DNA of 64,000 nucleotides, taken from NCBI RefSeq assembly GCF_900187965.1, contig NZ_FZNL01000001.1, positions 186,001-250,000 of the forward strand. Reading direction: 5' to 3'. Under the pieces are notes generated by a model. That model worked only from the letters and a program-made list of their open reading frames with translations. It ran no database searches and was not told the origin of the DNA. This DNA comes from Flavobacterium sp. ov086 (GTDB lineage Bacteria; Bacteroidota; Bacteroidia; Flavobacteriales; Flavobacteriaceae). This document shows, piece by piece, positions 35,721 to 44,555 of this stretch; within the stretch, counting starts at the first letter, position 1, and every line of letters starts with the position of its first letter. The position numbers were made by a program, and so were the translations under genes.

Positions 35721-35754
35721 CGAACAACTATTAAAATATATACAAAAACAATAT

Positions 35755-35784
35755 AAAAAGCTTCTTCTAACCGAGAAGCTTTTT
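35755..35784 (+). terminator. Terminator after the acyl-CoA dehydrogenase gene
   Basis: The 11-bp stem AAAAAGCTTCT / AGAAGCTTTTT (35755-35765 with 35774-35784) has an 8-nt loop and a T-run. Its last T overlaps the next gene's -7 element. Confidence 0.85.
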
Positions 35785-35791
35785 ATATTTG
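35784..35791 (+). promoter_or_regulatory. -7 element of the DUF3050 gene
   Basis: TATATTTG matches TAnnTTTG and lies 17 bp before the ATG at 35808, so the mRNA leader would be very short. It directly abuts the preceding terminator. Confidence 0.5.
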
Positions 35792-35807
35792 CAAAAAATT
35801 TACGAAA

Positions 35808-36590
35808 ATGAATATTGAAACTATCAACAATAGCATTCAACCTCAAAAAGATCAACTTTTACAGCATTCTTTATACAATAAAATTCAAAATATTGACGAC
35901 TTACATAGTTTCCTGGAAACACATGTTTTTGCAGTTTGGGATTTTATGTCATTATTAAAAGCTTTACAAGCCAAACTTACTTGTACAACAACGCCTTGGT
36001 TTGCTACAAAAAACCCTGAAACAAGATATTTAATCAATGAGATTGTTCTTGCCGAAGAAACGGATTTAAGCATTGACGGAAGAAGACAAAGTCATTATGA
36101 AATGTATCTTGAAGCAATGGAAGATTGCGGTGCTGATACAACCGGAATTAATTCATTTTTATCTCAGGTAAATTCATTGCATAATATTTTTGTTGCCATA
36201 AAACAAAGTTCATTACATCCAAATACAAAAGCATTTTTAGATTTTACCTTTAGAGTAATCGAAGAAGGAAAACCACACGAAATTGCTGCCGCATTTACTT
36301 TTGGAAGAGAAGATTTGATTCCGAGTATGTTTACTGCAATATTGAAAAACTTTCAAAAAAACCTTCCTGATACTGATTTAAGCAAATTGCTTTATTATTT
36401 TGAAAGACATATAGAATTAGACGCTGACGAACATGGACCAATGGCGATGCAAATGATCACAGATTTATGTGAAGATGATGCTCAAAAATGGAAAGAAGTA
36501 GAAGAAATTTCAATCCTTGCCTTAGAAAAACGAATTGGACTTTGGAATGCCATTGAAGAAGAAATCGTAATGAAAACAGAAATGGTTTAA
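35808..36590 (+). CDS. DUF3050 domain-containing heme-oxygenase-like protein
   Basis: A 260-residue soluble, mostly helical protein. The segment LHSFLETHVFAVWDFMSLLKALQ (about 31-53) and a later HIELDADEHGP (about 205-215) carry His/Glu/Asp residues in helices. This matches DUF3050, a family I place in the TenA/heme-oxygenase-like fold, some members of which bind two metal ions. No substrate can be named. It is transcribed in the same direction as the SGNH lipoprotein that follows after 67 bp. No signal peptide is present, so it is cytoplasmic. Confidence 0.82.
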   Translation: MNIETINNSIQPQKDQLLQHSLYNKIQNIDDLHSFLETHVFAVWDFMSLLKALQAKLTCTTTPWFATKNPETRYLINEIVLAEETDLSIDGRRQSHYEMYLEAMEDCGADTTGINSFLSQVNSLHNIFVAIKQSSLHPNTKAFLDFTFRVIEEGKPHEIAAAFTFGREDLIPSMFTAILKNFQKNLPDTDLSKLLYYFERHIELDADEHGPMAMQMITDLCEDDAQKWKEVEEISILALEKRIGLWNAIEEEIVMKTEMV

Positions 36591-36657
36591 AAACCAAAGC
36601 AAGTTATTTAACGTAACTATTTGTTTAAAATGACCCGAAACTTAATTTGTCCAAATT

Positions 36658-37413
36658 ATGAAATCACATTTCAAACAAATAGTTACTATTGTTCTCTCTA
36701 TATTTCTACTCAGCTGCAGTACCGACGATTCGTCTTCTGAAGTACCGCCTTCAGGTATTCCTCCAACAACAGAAGTTCCCACTAAACCTCTTCCCTCTTT
36801 TATAAATTATTTAGCCTTAGGCGACAGTTATACTATTGGTCAAAGTGTTTGTGAAACTTGCCGATATCCGGAACAATTAAAAGCAAGTTTAAAAGCAATT
36901 TACCCACAAACTAACTTTTCATTAAAAGTAATTGCCCAAACAGGCTGGACAACTTCAGACTTAATCTCGGCAATAAATAGTGTAAATCCTGATTCTAATT
37001 ATGATTTAGTATCACTTTTAATTGGTGTGAATAACCAATATCAAGGACGAGATTTTTCTATTTATGAAAAAGAATTCCCTGAACTTGTAAACAAAGCAAT
37101 TACCCTCGCAAAAGGTGACAAAAAAAATGTAATTGTTTTATCGATTCCAGATTATGCTTACACACCATTTGGAACAATTCAAATGCAGGGTCAAGGTGCG
37201 AGAATCTCTAATGAAATAAATCAGTATAATATTTTGGCTGAAAATTACTGCACCATAAATGGAATAGTTTTTATTTCAATTACTGATATTACCCGTAATG
37301 GCCTTATTAAGCCAAGCTTAGTGGCTAATGATGGTTTGCATCCTTCAGCAGAAGCATACACTTTATTTACAGAGCGTATTTTACCAAAAGTAAAAGTGGC
37401 TTTGCAGGATTAA
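36658..37413 (+). CDS. SGNH/GDSL-type hydrolase lipoprotein
   Basis: A 251-residue lipoprotein esterase. The lipobox LLSCS sits at about 18-22 after a hydrophobic signal and is followed by a Pro/Thr/Ser linker (about 25-48). The GDSL block is ALGDSYTIGQS (about 53-63) with the nucleophile Ser. Block III has the LLIGVNNQYQG Asn, and the last block is NDGLHPSAEAY with the Asp/His pair. It likely removes acyl or acetyl groups from a carbohydrate or lipid outside the cell. Its stop overlaps by 4 bp the stop of the convergent membrane protein gene. Confidence 0.9.
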   Translation: MKSHFKQIVTIVLSIFLLSCSTDDSSSEVPPSGIPPTTEVPTKPLPSFINYLALGDSYTIGQSVCETCRYPEQLKASLKAIYPQTNFSLKVIAQTGWTTSDLISAINSVNPDSNYDLVSLLIGVNNQYQGRDFSIYEKEFPELVNKAITLAKGDKKNVIVLSIPDYAYTPFGTIQMQGQGARISNEINQYNILAENYCTINGIVFISITDITRNGLIKPSLVANDGLHPSAEAYTLFTERILPKVKVALQD

Positions 37414-38432
37414 ACTTTTTTAGATTTCCAGATAAATCCGTCTAATAAATAATGTGTAAACTGTGGTACAGTTAACAGCGGAACTATTAAAAACTGCCAC
37501 GAAGAAAAATCAAAAGTTGTTAGAGAGATATTTTCATTCCAAACTAAAACTTCCCAAAGAAATTCTTCCATAAAAGCGATTACCAATAAAATTAAAACAT
37601 AAATAAGGATCGCATTATATCTTTTTAAATAACTAAAAACTCCCGAATCTATATTTGATTTGTTTTCGATTTCTCGGAAATAAACCAAAGCCATATATGG
37701 AATTCCATGAGAAACGACATTCAATAAAGTAAAAATAAGATCGTCATTAAAATAAACAATTCCAAAATACCAGGAAAGCTCAGTTCCTAAAATAATAGCG
37801 TTTTTGGGAACATTAAAAAACTGTTGAGTTATGCTTTTATAACCTGTATAGATCGTATAAACCAACATAATGATTATATAGATCCAAAAGAGTATTTCTA
37901 ATAAAAATGCATTCTGAAAACGAAAAAATTCATTCTCAACAAACCAATTAAATTTCCTTTCGGGAGAAAAAAACCAATACAACATTGGATATCCCGTTGA
38001 AGCATAAATTGCCAGATTATCTATAGCAACAGAAAACTTTGTTTTTTCTTCGATTCTAGAATACAATCGCATAAAACCATATTGTTGTCTGATAAAGTGA
38101 AAAACGGCAACATAGGCTAAAAATGACCAAAAGATTAAACTTCCAAAAGAAAAAAGAACTAAGCCAATCGCAAAACAAATTGCCGGCAACAACAATAATC
38201 TCTTTCTGTTCTTTTTGAACTCATCAGTTACAAAATAGGTCTTAAATAAAGTTGCATAAACATGAGCAACATCAATAAAAACAATTAGAAAAAGCCAGGT
38301 ATAAAATGAATACTTATTCTCAATTGTGGTAATATATTTTTGAAACAAAAAAATGAATACCAACACAAAAAAGGACGGTCCAATGATAAAAATCAAATCT
38401 GTTTTGGCTTTATGAATCCAGGGTTGTTTCAT
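37410..38432 (-). CDS. Polytopic membrane protein with conserved-looking histidines
   Basis: A 340-residue inner-membrane protein with about eight hydrophobic segments. Histidines lie at segment edges (DVAHVYATLF, AVFHFIRQQYGF, LNVVSHGIPYM, PQFTHYLLDGFIWK), a pattern seen in membrane metal enzymes such as desaturases and carotenoid oxygenases. I do not recognise a named family with confidence. Its start overlaps the end of the FAD oxidoreductase gene by 23 bp, so it is translationally coupled as the last gene of the seven-gene polyamine-linked operon. A membrane oxidative step on the product of this operon is possible but speculative. Confidence 0.7.
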   Translation of the reverse strand: MKQPWIHKAKTDLIFIIGPSFFVLVFIFLFQKYITTIENKYSFYTWLFLIVFIDVAHVYATLFKTYFVTDEFKKNRKRLLLLPAICFAIGLVLFSFGSLIFWSFLAYVAVFHFIRQQYGFMRLYSRIEEKTKFSVAIDNLAIYASTGYPMLYWFFSPERKFNWFVENEFFRFQNAFLLEILFWIYIIIMLVYTIYTGYKSITQQFFNVPKNAIILGTELSWYFGIVYFNDDLIFTLLNVVSHGIPYMALVYFREIENKSNIDSGVFSYLKRYNAILIYVLILLVIAFMEEFLWEVLVWNENISLTTFDFSSWQFLIVPLLTVPQFTHYLLDGFIWKSKKV

Positions 38433-40038
38433 CTAAAATTTGGTTTACTGCATTAATTCCATGATGAAAAGCTTCTTCAAAAATCGAGATTCCTGACAAA
38501 TCCGTGTGGGCAAAATAAATCCGATTTTGAATGTTTTTTGAAGCTTGTCTTTTTGCTTCTCCAAAAATAAATCCGGGTGCAGGACTTACCATTCCGTGAC
38601 CTAATAAAAAAACTTCCATTTGTTCCGTACAATCTTCAATATCAGGATGTGCAATTTTAAGATCATCAAAAACAAATTGTTTCCAATATTCTTTACTCTT
38701 TTTATACAGTTCTTTTCGTGATTTTCTTAAATCTGAAGAAGAAAAACTATAATAATATGTGATTACTTTTCTAGTCTGAATTTGCTTCAAAGACTGATGT
38801 TGGTCATAAACATATCCCAATCCTTTTGCATCATAAATAACATTATCCCAAGAAAGCGGAAAACTGAAATTATCTGATAAATCTGTTACTGTTAAACTTG
38901 CCAAAAGCCAGGGTGTATAATGAAACTCTTTTGTGAACTCTTTCCTGTCTTTGATCAAATATTGATTGACAAACTGAGGTGTTGCCATTATAACTTTGTC
39001 TGCAATAATCTCTACCGAAGTTTTTTTAATATCGTCAAATGCTTTTGCAACAACTTTATTGTTTTCAACTTTAACTTCATAAACCAAATGATTTTTTAAC
39101 GTCTTTTGATCTGTATATTTTTTTAGATGAGATGCCAATCTTGCGTTTCCTTCAGGCCAGGTTAATACACTTTCTTTTTTATCAGATGTTGCATCTTGTT
39201 TTCTTCCGGCGAAATAATGAATTCCAGCCCAAGCTGAAACATAATCTATTCCAAGTCCAAAATCATCTTTGCAGCAATAATCGATATAATCAAACAAAGG
39301 TTTTGCTTTGAAATTATTAGTTTCAAACCATTCTTTCATGGTAATTTTATCTAAATTCCTAGTTGTAGTATCTTCTGAAGAAAGACGAAGCGGAATATCA
39401 AATAAAAACTTCCCGTCATTTCCTTTTCCTTCTCTAAAAGTATCCATTAATTTAAAAAAACGCTGAAATTCTAAATCTTCGTCTTTTGAATTTCCTTCTT
39501 TAGGAACAACTCCGTCTTGCCAATTATTTTTGTAAAACAAACGTTCATCGGGAGCAAAAGACAATTGTAATTCATCAAAAACAGGAAATCCTTTTTGATC
39601 ATAGCTTAAAATAATTTTCTCTTCTTCAAGAAATTGCAATAATTCTTTATCTTGAAAATTAGGAAGTGGTAAATAATGTGCTCCTAGCGGAAATTTAGAA
39701 TATTGATTTTCTCCATTGGAAGAATTCCCGCCTAAATGTCCTTCTAATTCAATTAAAAGAAAATCAGAAATTCCTTTTTTCTGAAATTGTCGGGCAGCAC
39801 TTAATCCTGAAATTCCGCCTCCAACAATAAGATAAGAAATATGAATTTGAGTTGTTGGTTTAGGGAAATCTTTAACCCAAAGCCGATGTCCCAAAAGATG
39901 ATTTGTTCCGGAAAGGCGAATCAGCAAAAGGACGATTTTATCAGAACAAAATTGTAAAAAAGGAATCAACAGTAAAGAAGCTCCAATTCCTTTTACAAAA
40001 CTGCGCCTTGATTTACTGTAATTTTCCCCATTCTTCAT
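38410..40038 (-). CDS. Tat-exported FAD-dependent amine-oxidase-like protein
   Basis: A 542-residue flavoprotein. The N-terminus has a twin-arginine signal SRRSFVKGIGASLLLIPF (about 9-26) with a possible lipobox Cys at about 31. The FAD-binding Rossmann motif YLIVGGGISGLSAARQFQ lies at about 69-86 and is followed by LLIELEGHLGGNS. The C-terminal region has the second FAD contact (FAHTDLSGISIFEEAFHHG). It is of the flavin amine oxidase / NAD(P)-binding 8 type and would act in the periplasm. Next to spermidine-synthase-like and AdoMet decarboxylase genes, a polyamine could be the substrate. Its start overlaps the preceding gene by 26 bp. Confidence 0.85.
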   Translation of the reverse strand: MKNGENYSKSRRSFVKGIGASLLLIPFLQFCSDKIVLLLIRLSGTNHLLGHRLWVKDFPKPTTQIHISYLIVGGGISGLSAARQFQKKGISDFLLIELEGHLGGNSSNGENQYSKFPLGAHYLPLPNFQDKELLQFLEEEKIILSYDQKGFPVFDELQLSFAPDERLFYKNNWQDGVVPKEGNSKDEDLEFQRFFKLMDTFREGKGNDGKFLFDIPLRLSSEDTTTRNLDKITMKEWFETNNFKAKPLFDYIDYCCKDDFGLGIDYVSAWAGIHYFAGRKQDATSDKKESVLTWPEGNARLASHLKKYTDQKTLKNHLVYEVKVENNKVVAKAFDDIKKTSVEIIADKVIMATPQFVNQYLIKDRKEFTKEFHYTPWLLASLTVTDLSDNFSFPLSWDNVIYDAKGLGYVYDQHQSLKQIQTRKVITYYYSFSSSDLRKSRKELYKKSKEYWKQFVFDDLKIAHPDIEDCTEQMEVFLLGHGMVSPAPGFIFGEAKRQASKNIQNRIYFAHTDLSGISIFEEAFHHGINAVNQILDETTLDS

Positions 40039-41545
40039 CGAAATAGCGTACTAAAATTTGATTGTCTAATCGATTGATTTCAATTTCATTTGAGATCATA
40101 TCTTTGGTAAAATAATTGAATCTATCAAATTGATAATTGTAGAATTTCAATCTCAGGGCTTTTCTATTCACATTATTAAAAGTGGTTCCAAAACCATTAA
40201 TTGCAATAGTATAGCCCCACTCTCCAAACGAAGGAACATAAGCGTGATAAGCATCAACCTGAGGAAAAACCTGCATTACTGTTTTGTTGATACACCAAAA
40301 TGATTTTGGAGCAAAATAAGGCGATGTTGTCTGAATCACAACTGCTGCATCCGGTTGTAGAATATTTTTTATGGTTTGATAGAAATTTAAAGAATATAAC
40401 TTTCCTAAACTATAATTTGACGGATCCGGAAAATCTATAATCGCAACATCAAACTTTTCTTTGCAGCTTTTTGCCCATATATAAGCATCAGTATTTATAA
40501 CGGTAACTTTTGGGTTATTAAGCGAACCTTTGTTGAAATCTGTTAATACTTTATTGGTTTTAAACAGCTTTGTCATTCCCTGATCTAAATCGACCAGTGT
40601 AATTTTTTCAACTTCTTTATATTTTAAAATTTCGCGCACAGCCAGACCATCTCCACCGCCAAGAACCAAAACATGTTTTACACTTTTAGCAATTGACATT
40701 ACGGGATGAACTAAGGCTTCATGATAACGATATTCATCGGCAGAACTAAATTGTAGGTTGTTATTTAAATAAAGCCTGTAATCGCTCTTATTATGCGTTA
40801 AAACAATGCGCTGATAGGGAGTTGAATGGGTGTAAATAATATTTTCTCCATAAAGCTTCCCTTCTGAATAAGCCAAAATTTTATCTGAAAAAATAAAAAC
40901 ACCTAACAAAATTGCAAACGAAAAAATGGCTTTTGTTTTCAAGAAATAACTATTCTTCAATTCTCTCTTTAAAAGAAAACACAAAGCAATAGCAATACTA
41001 ATATTGATCATTCCGAAGAATAATGAAGTTCCCATTATTCCTAATTTCGGAACCAGAATCAACGGAAAAAGTATTGATGCTAATAAAGCCCCGATATAAT
41101 CAAATGTAAAAACATTGGAAACTAAATCCCGAAATTCGACTTTATCCTTCAAAATATTCATTAGTAACGGAATTTCCAGTCCAACTAAAAAACCTGTTAT
41201 AAAAACCAGTAAGTATAAAATGAACTGAAAGTACTCGACACTTTCGAATAATAAAAACAAAACTACTGAACTCAAACCGCCAATCAAACCAACTAATATC
41301 TCGATCTCGACGAAAGTATTCAATAAATTTTTATGAAAAAACTTAGAGAAAAAAGAGCCAATACCCATTGAAAACAGGTAGACTCCAATAATAAATGAAA
41401 ATTGTTTTACTGAATCGCCTAATAAATAACTCGCCAAAGTTCCTGCAACAAGCTCATATACAAGCCCGCAAGTCGCAATAACAAATACGGCAAATAGAAG
41501 TAAAAATTCAAACTTGAGAAACTTTTTACCCATGAATCGCGGCAC
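40013..41545 (-). CDS. Membrane-anchored spermidine synthase-like protein
   Basis: A 510-residue protein. The N-terminal half (about 1-215) has about seven membrane helices. The C-terminal half (about 230-510) is a polyamine aminopropyltransferase domain with the nucleotide loop VLVLGGGDGLAVREIL, the acidic end VDLDQGM, and IIDFPDPSNYSLGKLYSLNFY as the DxxDP-like region. The enzyme would move an aminopropyl group from decarboxylated SAM to an amine at the membrane. The neighbouring SpeD-like gene supplies that donor. Start and end overlap neighbours by 20 and 26 bp, so the operon is tightly coupled. Soluble spermidine synthases are about 290 residues; the extra half is the membrane part. Confidence 0.9.
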   Translation of the reverse strand: MPRFMGKKFLKFEFLLLFAVFVIATCGLVYELVAGTLASYLLGDSVKQFSFIIGVYLFSMGIGSFFSKFFHKNLLNTFVEIEILVGLIGGLSSVVLFLLFESVEYFQFILYLLVFITGFLVGLEIPLLMNILKDKVEFRDLVSNVFTFDYIGALLASILFPLILVPKLGIMGTSLFFGMINISIAIALCFLLKRELKNSYFLKTKAIFSFAILLGVFIFSDKILAYSEGKLYGENIIYTHSTPYQRIVLTHNKSDYRLYLNNNLQFSSADEYRYHEALVHPVMSIAKSVKHVLVLGGGDGLAVREILKYKEVEKITLVDLDQGMTKLFKTNKVLTDFNKGSLNNPKVTVINTDAYIWAKSCKEKFDVAIIDFPDPSNYSLGKLYSLNFYQTIKNILQPDAAVVIQTTSPYFAPKSFWCINKTVMQVFPQVDAYHAYVPSFGEWGYTIAINGFGTTFNNVNRKALRLKFYNYQFDRFNYFTKDMISNEIEINRLDNQILVRYFDEEWGKLQ

Positions 41546-41741
41546 TAATAATCATTGAAATACCAATGATAAATGCTGCAAGAACAATTGCAACAGCGAT
41601 ATTATTTTTTTGAACCACTTCTTTCCAGGTATTCTCCGGAGTAATTTTTTCGACAATAAAATAAGCTACTATTAAGATTACGATTCCTAAAAGAGAAAAA
41701 ATGATCGAATTAACGATTGGCTGAAAATGTATTAAATCCAT
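41526..41741 (-). CDS. DUF350 membrane protein
   Basis: A 71-residue protein with two membrane helices (about 10-30, IVNSIIFSLLGIVILIVAYF, and 46-66, IAVAIVLAAFIIGISMII). It has the DUF350 (YjfL-like) loop ITPENTWKEVVQKNNIAVA. DUF350 proteins are small membrane proteins often found beside polyamine or glutathionylspermidine-type genes and other envelope stress genes; their function is not settled. The gene overlaps the next gene by 20 bp. Members with longer chains contain repeats of this two-helix unit, so this is a single-unit form. Confidence 0.82.
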   Translation of the reverse strand: MDLIHFQPIVNSIIFSLLGIVILIVAYFIVEKITPENTWKEVVQKNNIAVAIVLAAFIIGISMIISAAIHG

Positions 41742-41752
41742 ACTTTAGAGAT

Positions 41753-41935
41753 TTATTTATGATAAAAATGGTTAACTGAACTACGACTTCCTGACGCAGT
41801 ACTATATTTTTCTGTTGTTTCGCAATCACAAATTCGGTTTCCTGAATAAGCGAAATACAAATAGGCTGCAAAGCAAAACAATGCTATTGCTGCTGCGATT
41901 AAATTATTCTTTATAAAATCAGATATATTTTTCAT
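41753..41935 (-). CDS. Small single-pass membrane protein in the polyamine-linked operon
   Basis: A 60-residue protein with one membrane helix (about 12-30, LIAAAIALFCFAAYLYFAY). A short extracytoplasmic tail follows with a CDC pair (NRICDCETTEKYSTASGSRSSVN). It lies 11 bp before the DUF350 gene and 6 bp after the DUF4178 gene. I do not recognise the family. The CDC pair and Ser-rich tail resemble small secreted redox or anchoring segments, but nothing more can be claimed. Confidence 0.7.
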   Translation of the reverse strand: MKNISDFIKNNLIAAAIALFCFAAYLYFAYSGNRICDCETTEKYSTASGSRSSVNHFYHK

Positions 41936-41941
41936 AATCTA

Positions 41942-43171
41942 TTATTCGCTATAAGGAGAATAGGAACTATCCGCCCATCTTTTTTTCTCAAAATTTAATT
42001 TTAGAAATCGTATCAAAATGAAAACAACAATCATAAAAATAATGGTCAGCCAAGCATTTCGGTTCGAAGGCTCGTTCCAAACTACTCTTATACTCATCAT
42101 ATTATTATTTGCATCCTCAGGCGCTTTCGCCGGCGTAATTAAAAGATGATATTTTCCTTCTTTAACACCACAAATATTAAAATCTTCAGATGAACTTCCT
42201 TCTGTCCAGCTTTCGCCACTTTCATATCCGTGATAAAACTCAATATCTTTATTCGCATGAATTTCATCATTCGTTTTTTCGTCAACAAGTGCCACATCAA
42301 CGTTTGCCCATGAATTATTTACATCTGTTGAAACGTGGATACTCATTGGAGCCGAACCGCCCTTTATAACAAATGATTCACTTGTAAACTCCTTATTATT
42401 AAAATCAGTAAAAGCAATCGTCTTATTAAATACCGTTTGTTCTGTCTGATCTTTGTAAATGTACCAATTTGAAAATAGGATCATTAAGGCACAAATGCAA
42501 AATATTATCCCTGTATTTGTTATGTCAAAATAAAAAGGTTCAGTAATATTTACACCCGTTTGATATGGTAAATTTGCATTTGGAAATCCTTTTTTAATTT
42601 CACCTTTAGTAATGTATTCTCCAAGATAAGCCGTTTCATCATCATTAATTTTTTCAATAGAAATCATTAATGGAGGCTGAATATACTCGACCATATGAAT
42701 TTTTCTTGACGGTAAAACAAAATCAAAAAATCCCTGGGCATTTTCTATTTCAACATCACAATATTCATATAGATCAAAATTGGTGTTATTATGTCTTATA
42801 ACTTTAGGATGATTTTTTACATCGAATTTTTCCTCCATTTCGGTTAAAAAAATCCAATTCCCATCTGATTCAGAAAGGTAAACGAAATCACCATTTGGGC
42901 TTTTCAGAATGTATTCTGTCCAAAGATAACTTCGGGAAACTTTTTTAACTACTGCGCCGGTAACAGTATATTCTGTTCCTTTAATAATGCCTTTTTCTCC
43001 AATTTTAAAGCAAAAATCATTTACTTCGGGTTTGAACTTCGATTTTAAACGAAACTGTCCTTCACTATCTGATAAATAAGAACTATGACAATTTGGGCAA
43101 ACAAAATTCACCACTTCAAAACCAACTTCTAATTCAGTAACGGTATCACAATTATAACAAGGAACTCTCAT
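41942..43171 (-). CDS. DUF4178 protein with N-terminal zinc ribbon
   Basis: A 409-residue protein. The first 30 residues form a four-Cys zinc ribbon (CYNC and CPNC pairs). A DUF4178 domain follows (about 50-180), with the GEKGIIKGTEYTVTGAVVK start. A membrane helix (about 213-232, GIIFCICALMILFSNWYIY), an extracytoplasmic beta-rich domain with jelly-roll-like strands (about 235-375) and a second membrane helix (about 378-398) complete it. DUF4178 genes are repeatedly found with DUF350, AdoMet decarboxylase and spermidine-synthase-like genes. It starts 3 bp after the speD-like gene stops. Its role is unknown; it could sense or anchor the membrane machinery. Confidence 0.85.
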   Translation of the reverse strand: MRVPCYNCDTVTELEVGFEVVNFVCPNCHSSYLSDSEGQFRLKSKFKPEVNDFCFKIGEKGIIKGTEYTVTGAVVKKVSRSYLWTEYILKSPNGDFVYLSESDGNWIFLTEMEEKFDVKNHPKVIRHNNTNFDLYEYCDVEIENAQGFFDFVLPSRKIHMVEYIQPPLMISIEKINDDETAYLGEYITKGEIKKGFPNANLPYQTGVNITEPFYFDITNTGIIFCICALMILFSNWYIYKDQTEQTVFNKTIAFTDFNNKEFTSESFVIKGGSAPMSIHVSTDVNNSWANVDVALVDEKTNDEIHANKDIEFYHGYESGESWTEGSSSEDFNICGVKEGKYHLLITPAKAPEDANNNMMSIRVVWNEPSNRNAWLTIIFMIVVFILIRFLKLNFEKKRWADSSYSPYSE

Positions 43172-43174
43172 AGC

Positions 43175-43537
43175 TTATCGATTAATTTCAAAATCTTTTA
43201 TAATTGTTCCTTCAAAATAAGTGACGTAATCTGCCATAACCTGTCTTACTTTTTGAGAATTATCCTGCTGATAATTACACAAATAAACATCTAAAGTAAG
43301 CTGATTATATTCCGGCCAGGTGTGTATGCAAATATGAGATTCCTTGAGGCAAAACGAAATCGTAAAACTATCATTGTCAAAATCATGAACAATAACACCT
43401 ACTTTTTCCAGATTATATTTCTCTAAAATTGAATTTGTAACAGCAACAAAACCATCACTATTGGTTAGCTTTTGAGTTTCATCGACATGTAAAGTAACCA
43501 GCTTGTGCAAGCCTGGCGAATAAGAGGGTAAATCCAT
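43175..43537 (-). CDS. speD: S-adenosylmethionine decarboxylase-like protein
   Basis: A pyruvoyl-type enzyme of 120 residues from the ATG at 43537. Self-cleavage at the Glu-Ser bond of the ESHICIHTWPEY motif would make the pyruvoyl group. It decarboxylates SAM to supply aminopropyl groups. A longer frame starts with GTG at 43591, but a -7-like TATATTTG (43558-43565) lies inside that stretch, and the ATG product begins right before the conserved first strand (GLHKLVTLHVDE). It is the first gene of the operon ending at 37410. The length suits the short bacterial class. Pairing with a membrane spermidine-synthase-like protein is unusual. Confidence 0.88.
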   Translation of the reverse strand: MDLPSYSPGLHKLVTLHVDETQKLTNSDGFVAVTNSILEKYNLEKVGVIVHDFDNDSFTISFCLKESHICIHTWPEYNQLTLDVYLCNYQQDNSQKVRQVMADYVTYFEGTIIKDFEINR

Positions 43538-43557
43538 TAAAAATTTTATATACGATT

Positions 43558-43565
43558 CAAATATA
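43558..43565 (-). promoter_or_regulatory. -7 element of the polyamine-linked operon
   Basis: On the minus strand this reads TATATTTG, matching TAnnTTTG, 21 bp upstream of the preferred speD ATG. A good -33 TTG at 19-nt spacing is not visible, so confidence is limited. Confidence 0.45.
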
Positions 43566-43712
43566 TAATATTTATTGGATAATTTTAACACAAATAATCT
43601 GTTTTGACCTACAGCAAGTCAAATTACTATTATTCAAGTAACCATTCAAAAGCCAGGTATTTACGGCAAAATCACTTTTTATTATCTTTACTGTCAACAA
43701 ACTACGCAAGAA

Positions 43713-44486
43713 ATGACAATTGTAGATTTTACCCCAACGGAACAATTAAAACCATTTATAAAAACTTATCGAATTATCGAAAGTGAAGATGAATTGGTCA
43801 ATCGGGTTTTGCCGGGTACTGCGCTTACAATTGCTTTTCGATGCAAAGGAAATGTCAATTATATTAAAGGAAATAACCATGATAGTTTACCCGTTTCGGC
43901 AATTTCGGGTATTCGGAAATCGGCGCGATTAATTGGTTATTCAAAAAATACGACTACAGTTGTTGTTCATTTTAACGAAGTTGGAGCTAAAGCATTTTTT
44001 AAAGAACCTCTTCATGAATTATTTGAAGAGAGTGTTTCTTTAGACAACTTTTTTCCACAACAAAAAATAGCAATTATAGAAGAACTTTTGGCGGAAGCGA
44101 AAACCAATAATCAAAGGATTGCCGTAATAGAACAATTCCTTTTGTCAGGATTACACGATTACAAACCTGATGCGTTAATCACCGCTGCGATTGCTATAAT
44201 TCAATCTAAAAAAGGCATTATTAAAATAAAAGATCTGGCAGATGCACTTTTTATAAGTCAGGATGCTTTCGAGAAAAGATTCCGAAAAACAATCGGTTCA
44301 TCACCCAAACAGTTTTGTTATGTGGTTAGGATAAAATCGATTATTGATCAAAAACAAAACAGCCAAAACCTTATCGAACTTGCATTTGATGCCGGATATT
44401 TTGACCAATCACATTTCAACAAAGACTTCAAATTATTTACAGGACAAACTCCTTCCGAATTTTTTAAATTCCCTTCTTTCTGGTAA
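43713..44486 (+). CDS. AraC family transcriptional regulator
   Basis: A 257-residue soluble regulator. The N-terminal ligand-like domain (about 1-135) has the DUF6597-type start TPTEQLKPFIKTYRI. The C-terminal AraC/XylS domain (about 155-257) has two helix-turn-helices, with IKIKDLADALFISQDAFEKRF and LIELAFDAGYFDQSHFNKDFK. It ends in the usual FTGQTPSEFFK motif. It is 69 bp upstream of the monooxygenase-fold gene on the same strand and probably controls it. The related but broken regulator at 45036 follows. The ATG is chosen over an upstream frame starting at 43604 in another register. Confidence 0.92.
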   Translation: MTIVDFTPTEQLKPFIKTYRIIESEDELVNRVLPGTALTIAFRCKGNVNYIKGNNHDSLPVSAISGIRKSARLIGYSKNTTTVVVHFNEVGAKAFFKEPLHELFEESVSLDNFFPQQKIAIIEELLAEAKTNNQRIAVIEQFLLSGLHDYKPDALITAAIAIIQSKKGIIKIKDLADALFISQDAFEKRFRKTIGSSPKQFCYVVRIKSIIDQKQNSQNLIELAFDAGYFDQSHFNKDFKLFTGQTPSEFFKFPSFW

Positions 44487-44555
44487 ATCAATGATTTTTT
44501 ACAATTTATTGGTTTCTATAATCTTGAATTTTACATCAACAAAAAATCAAGAATT

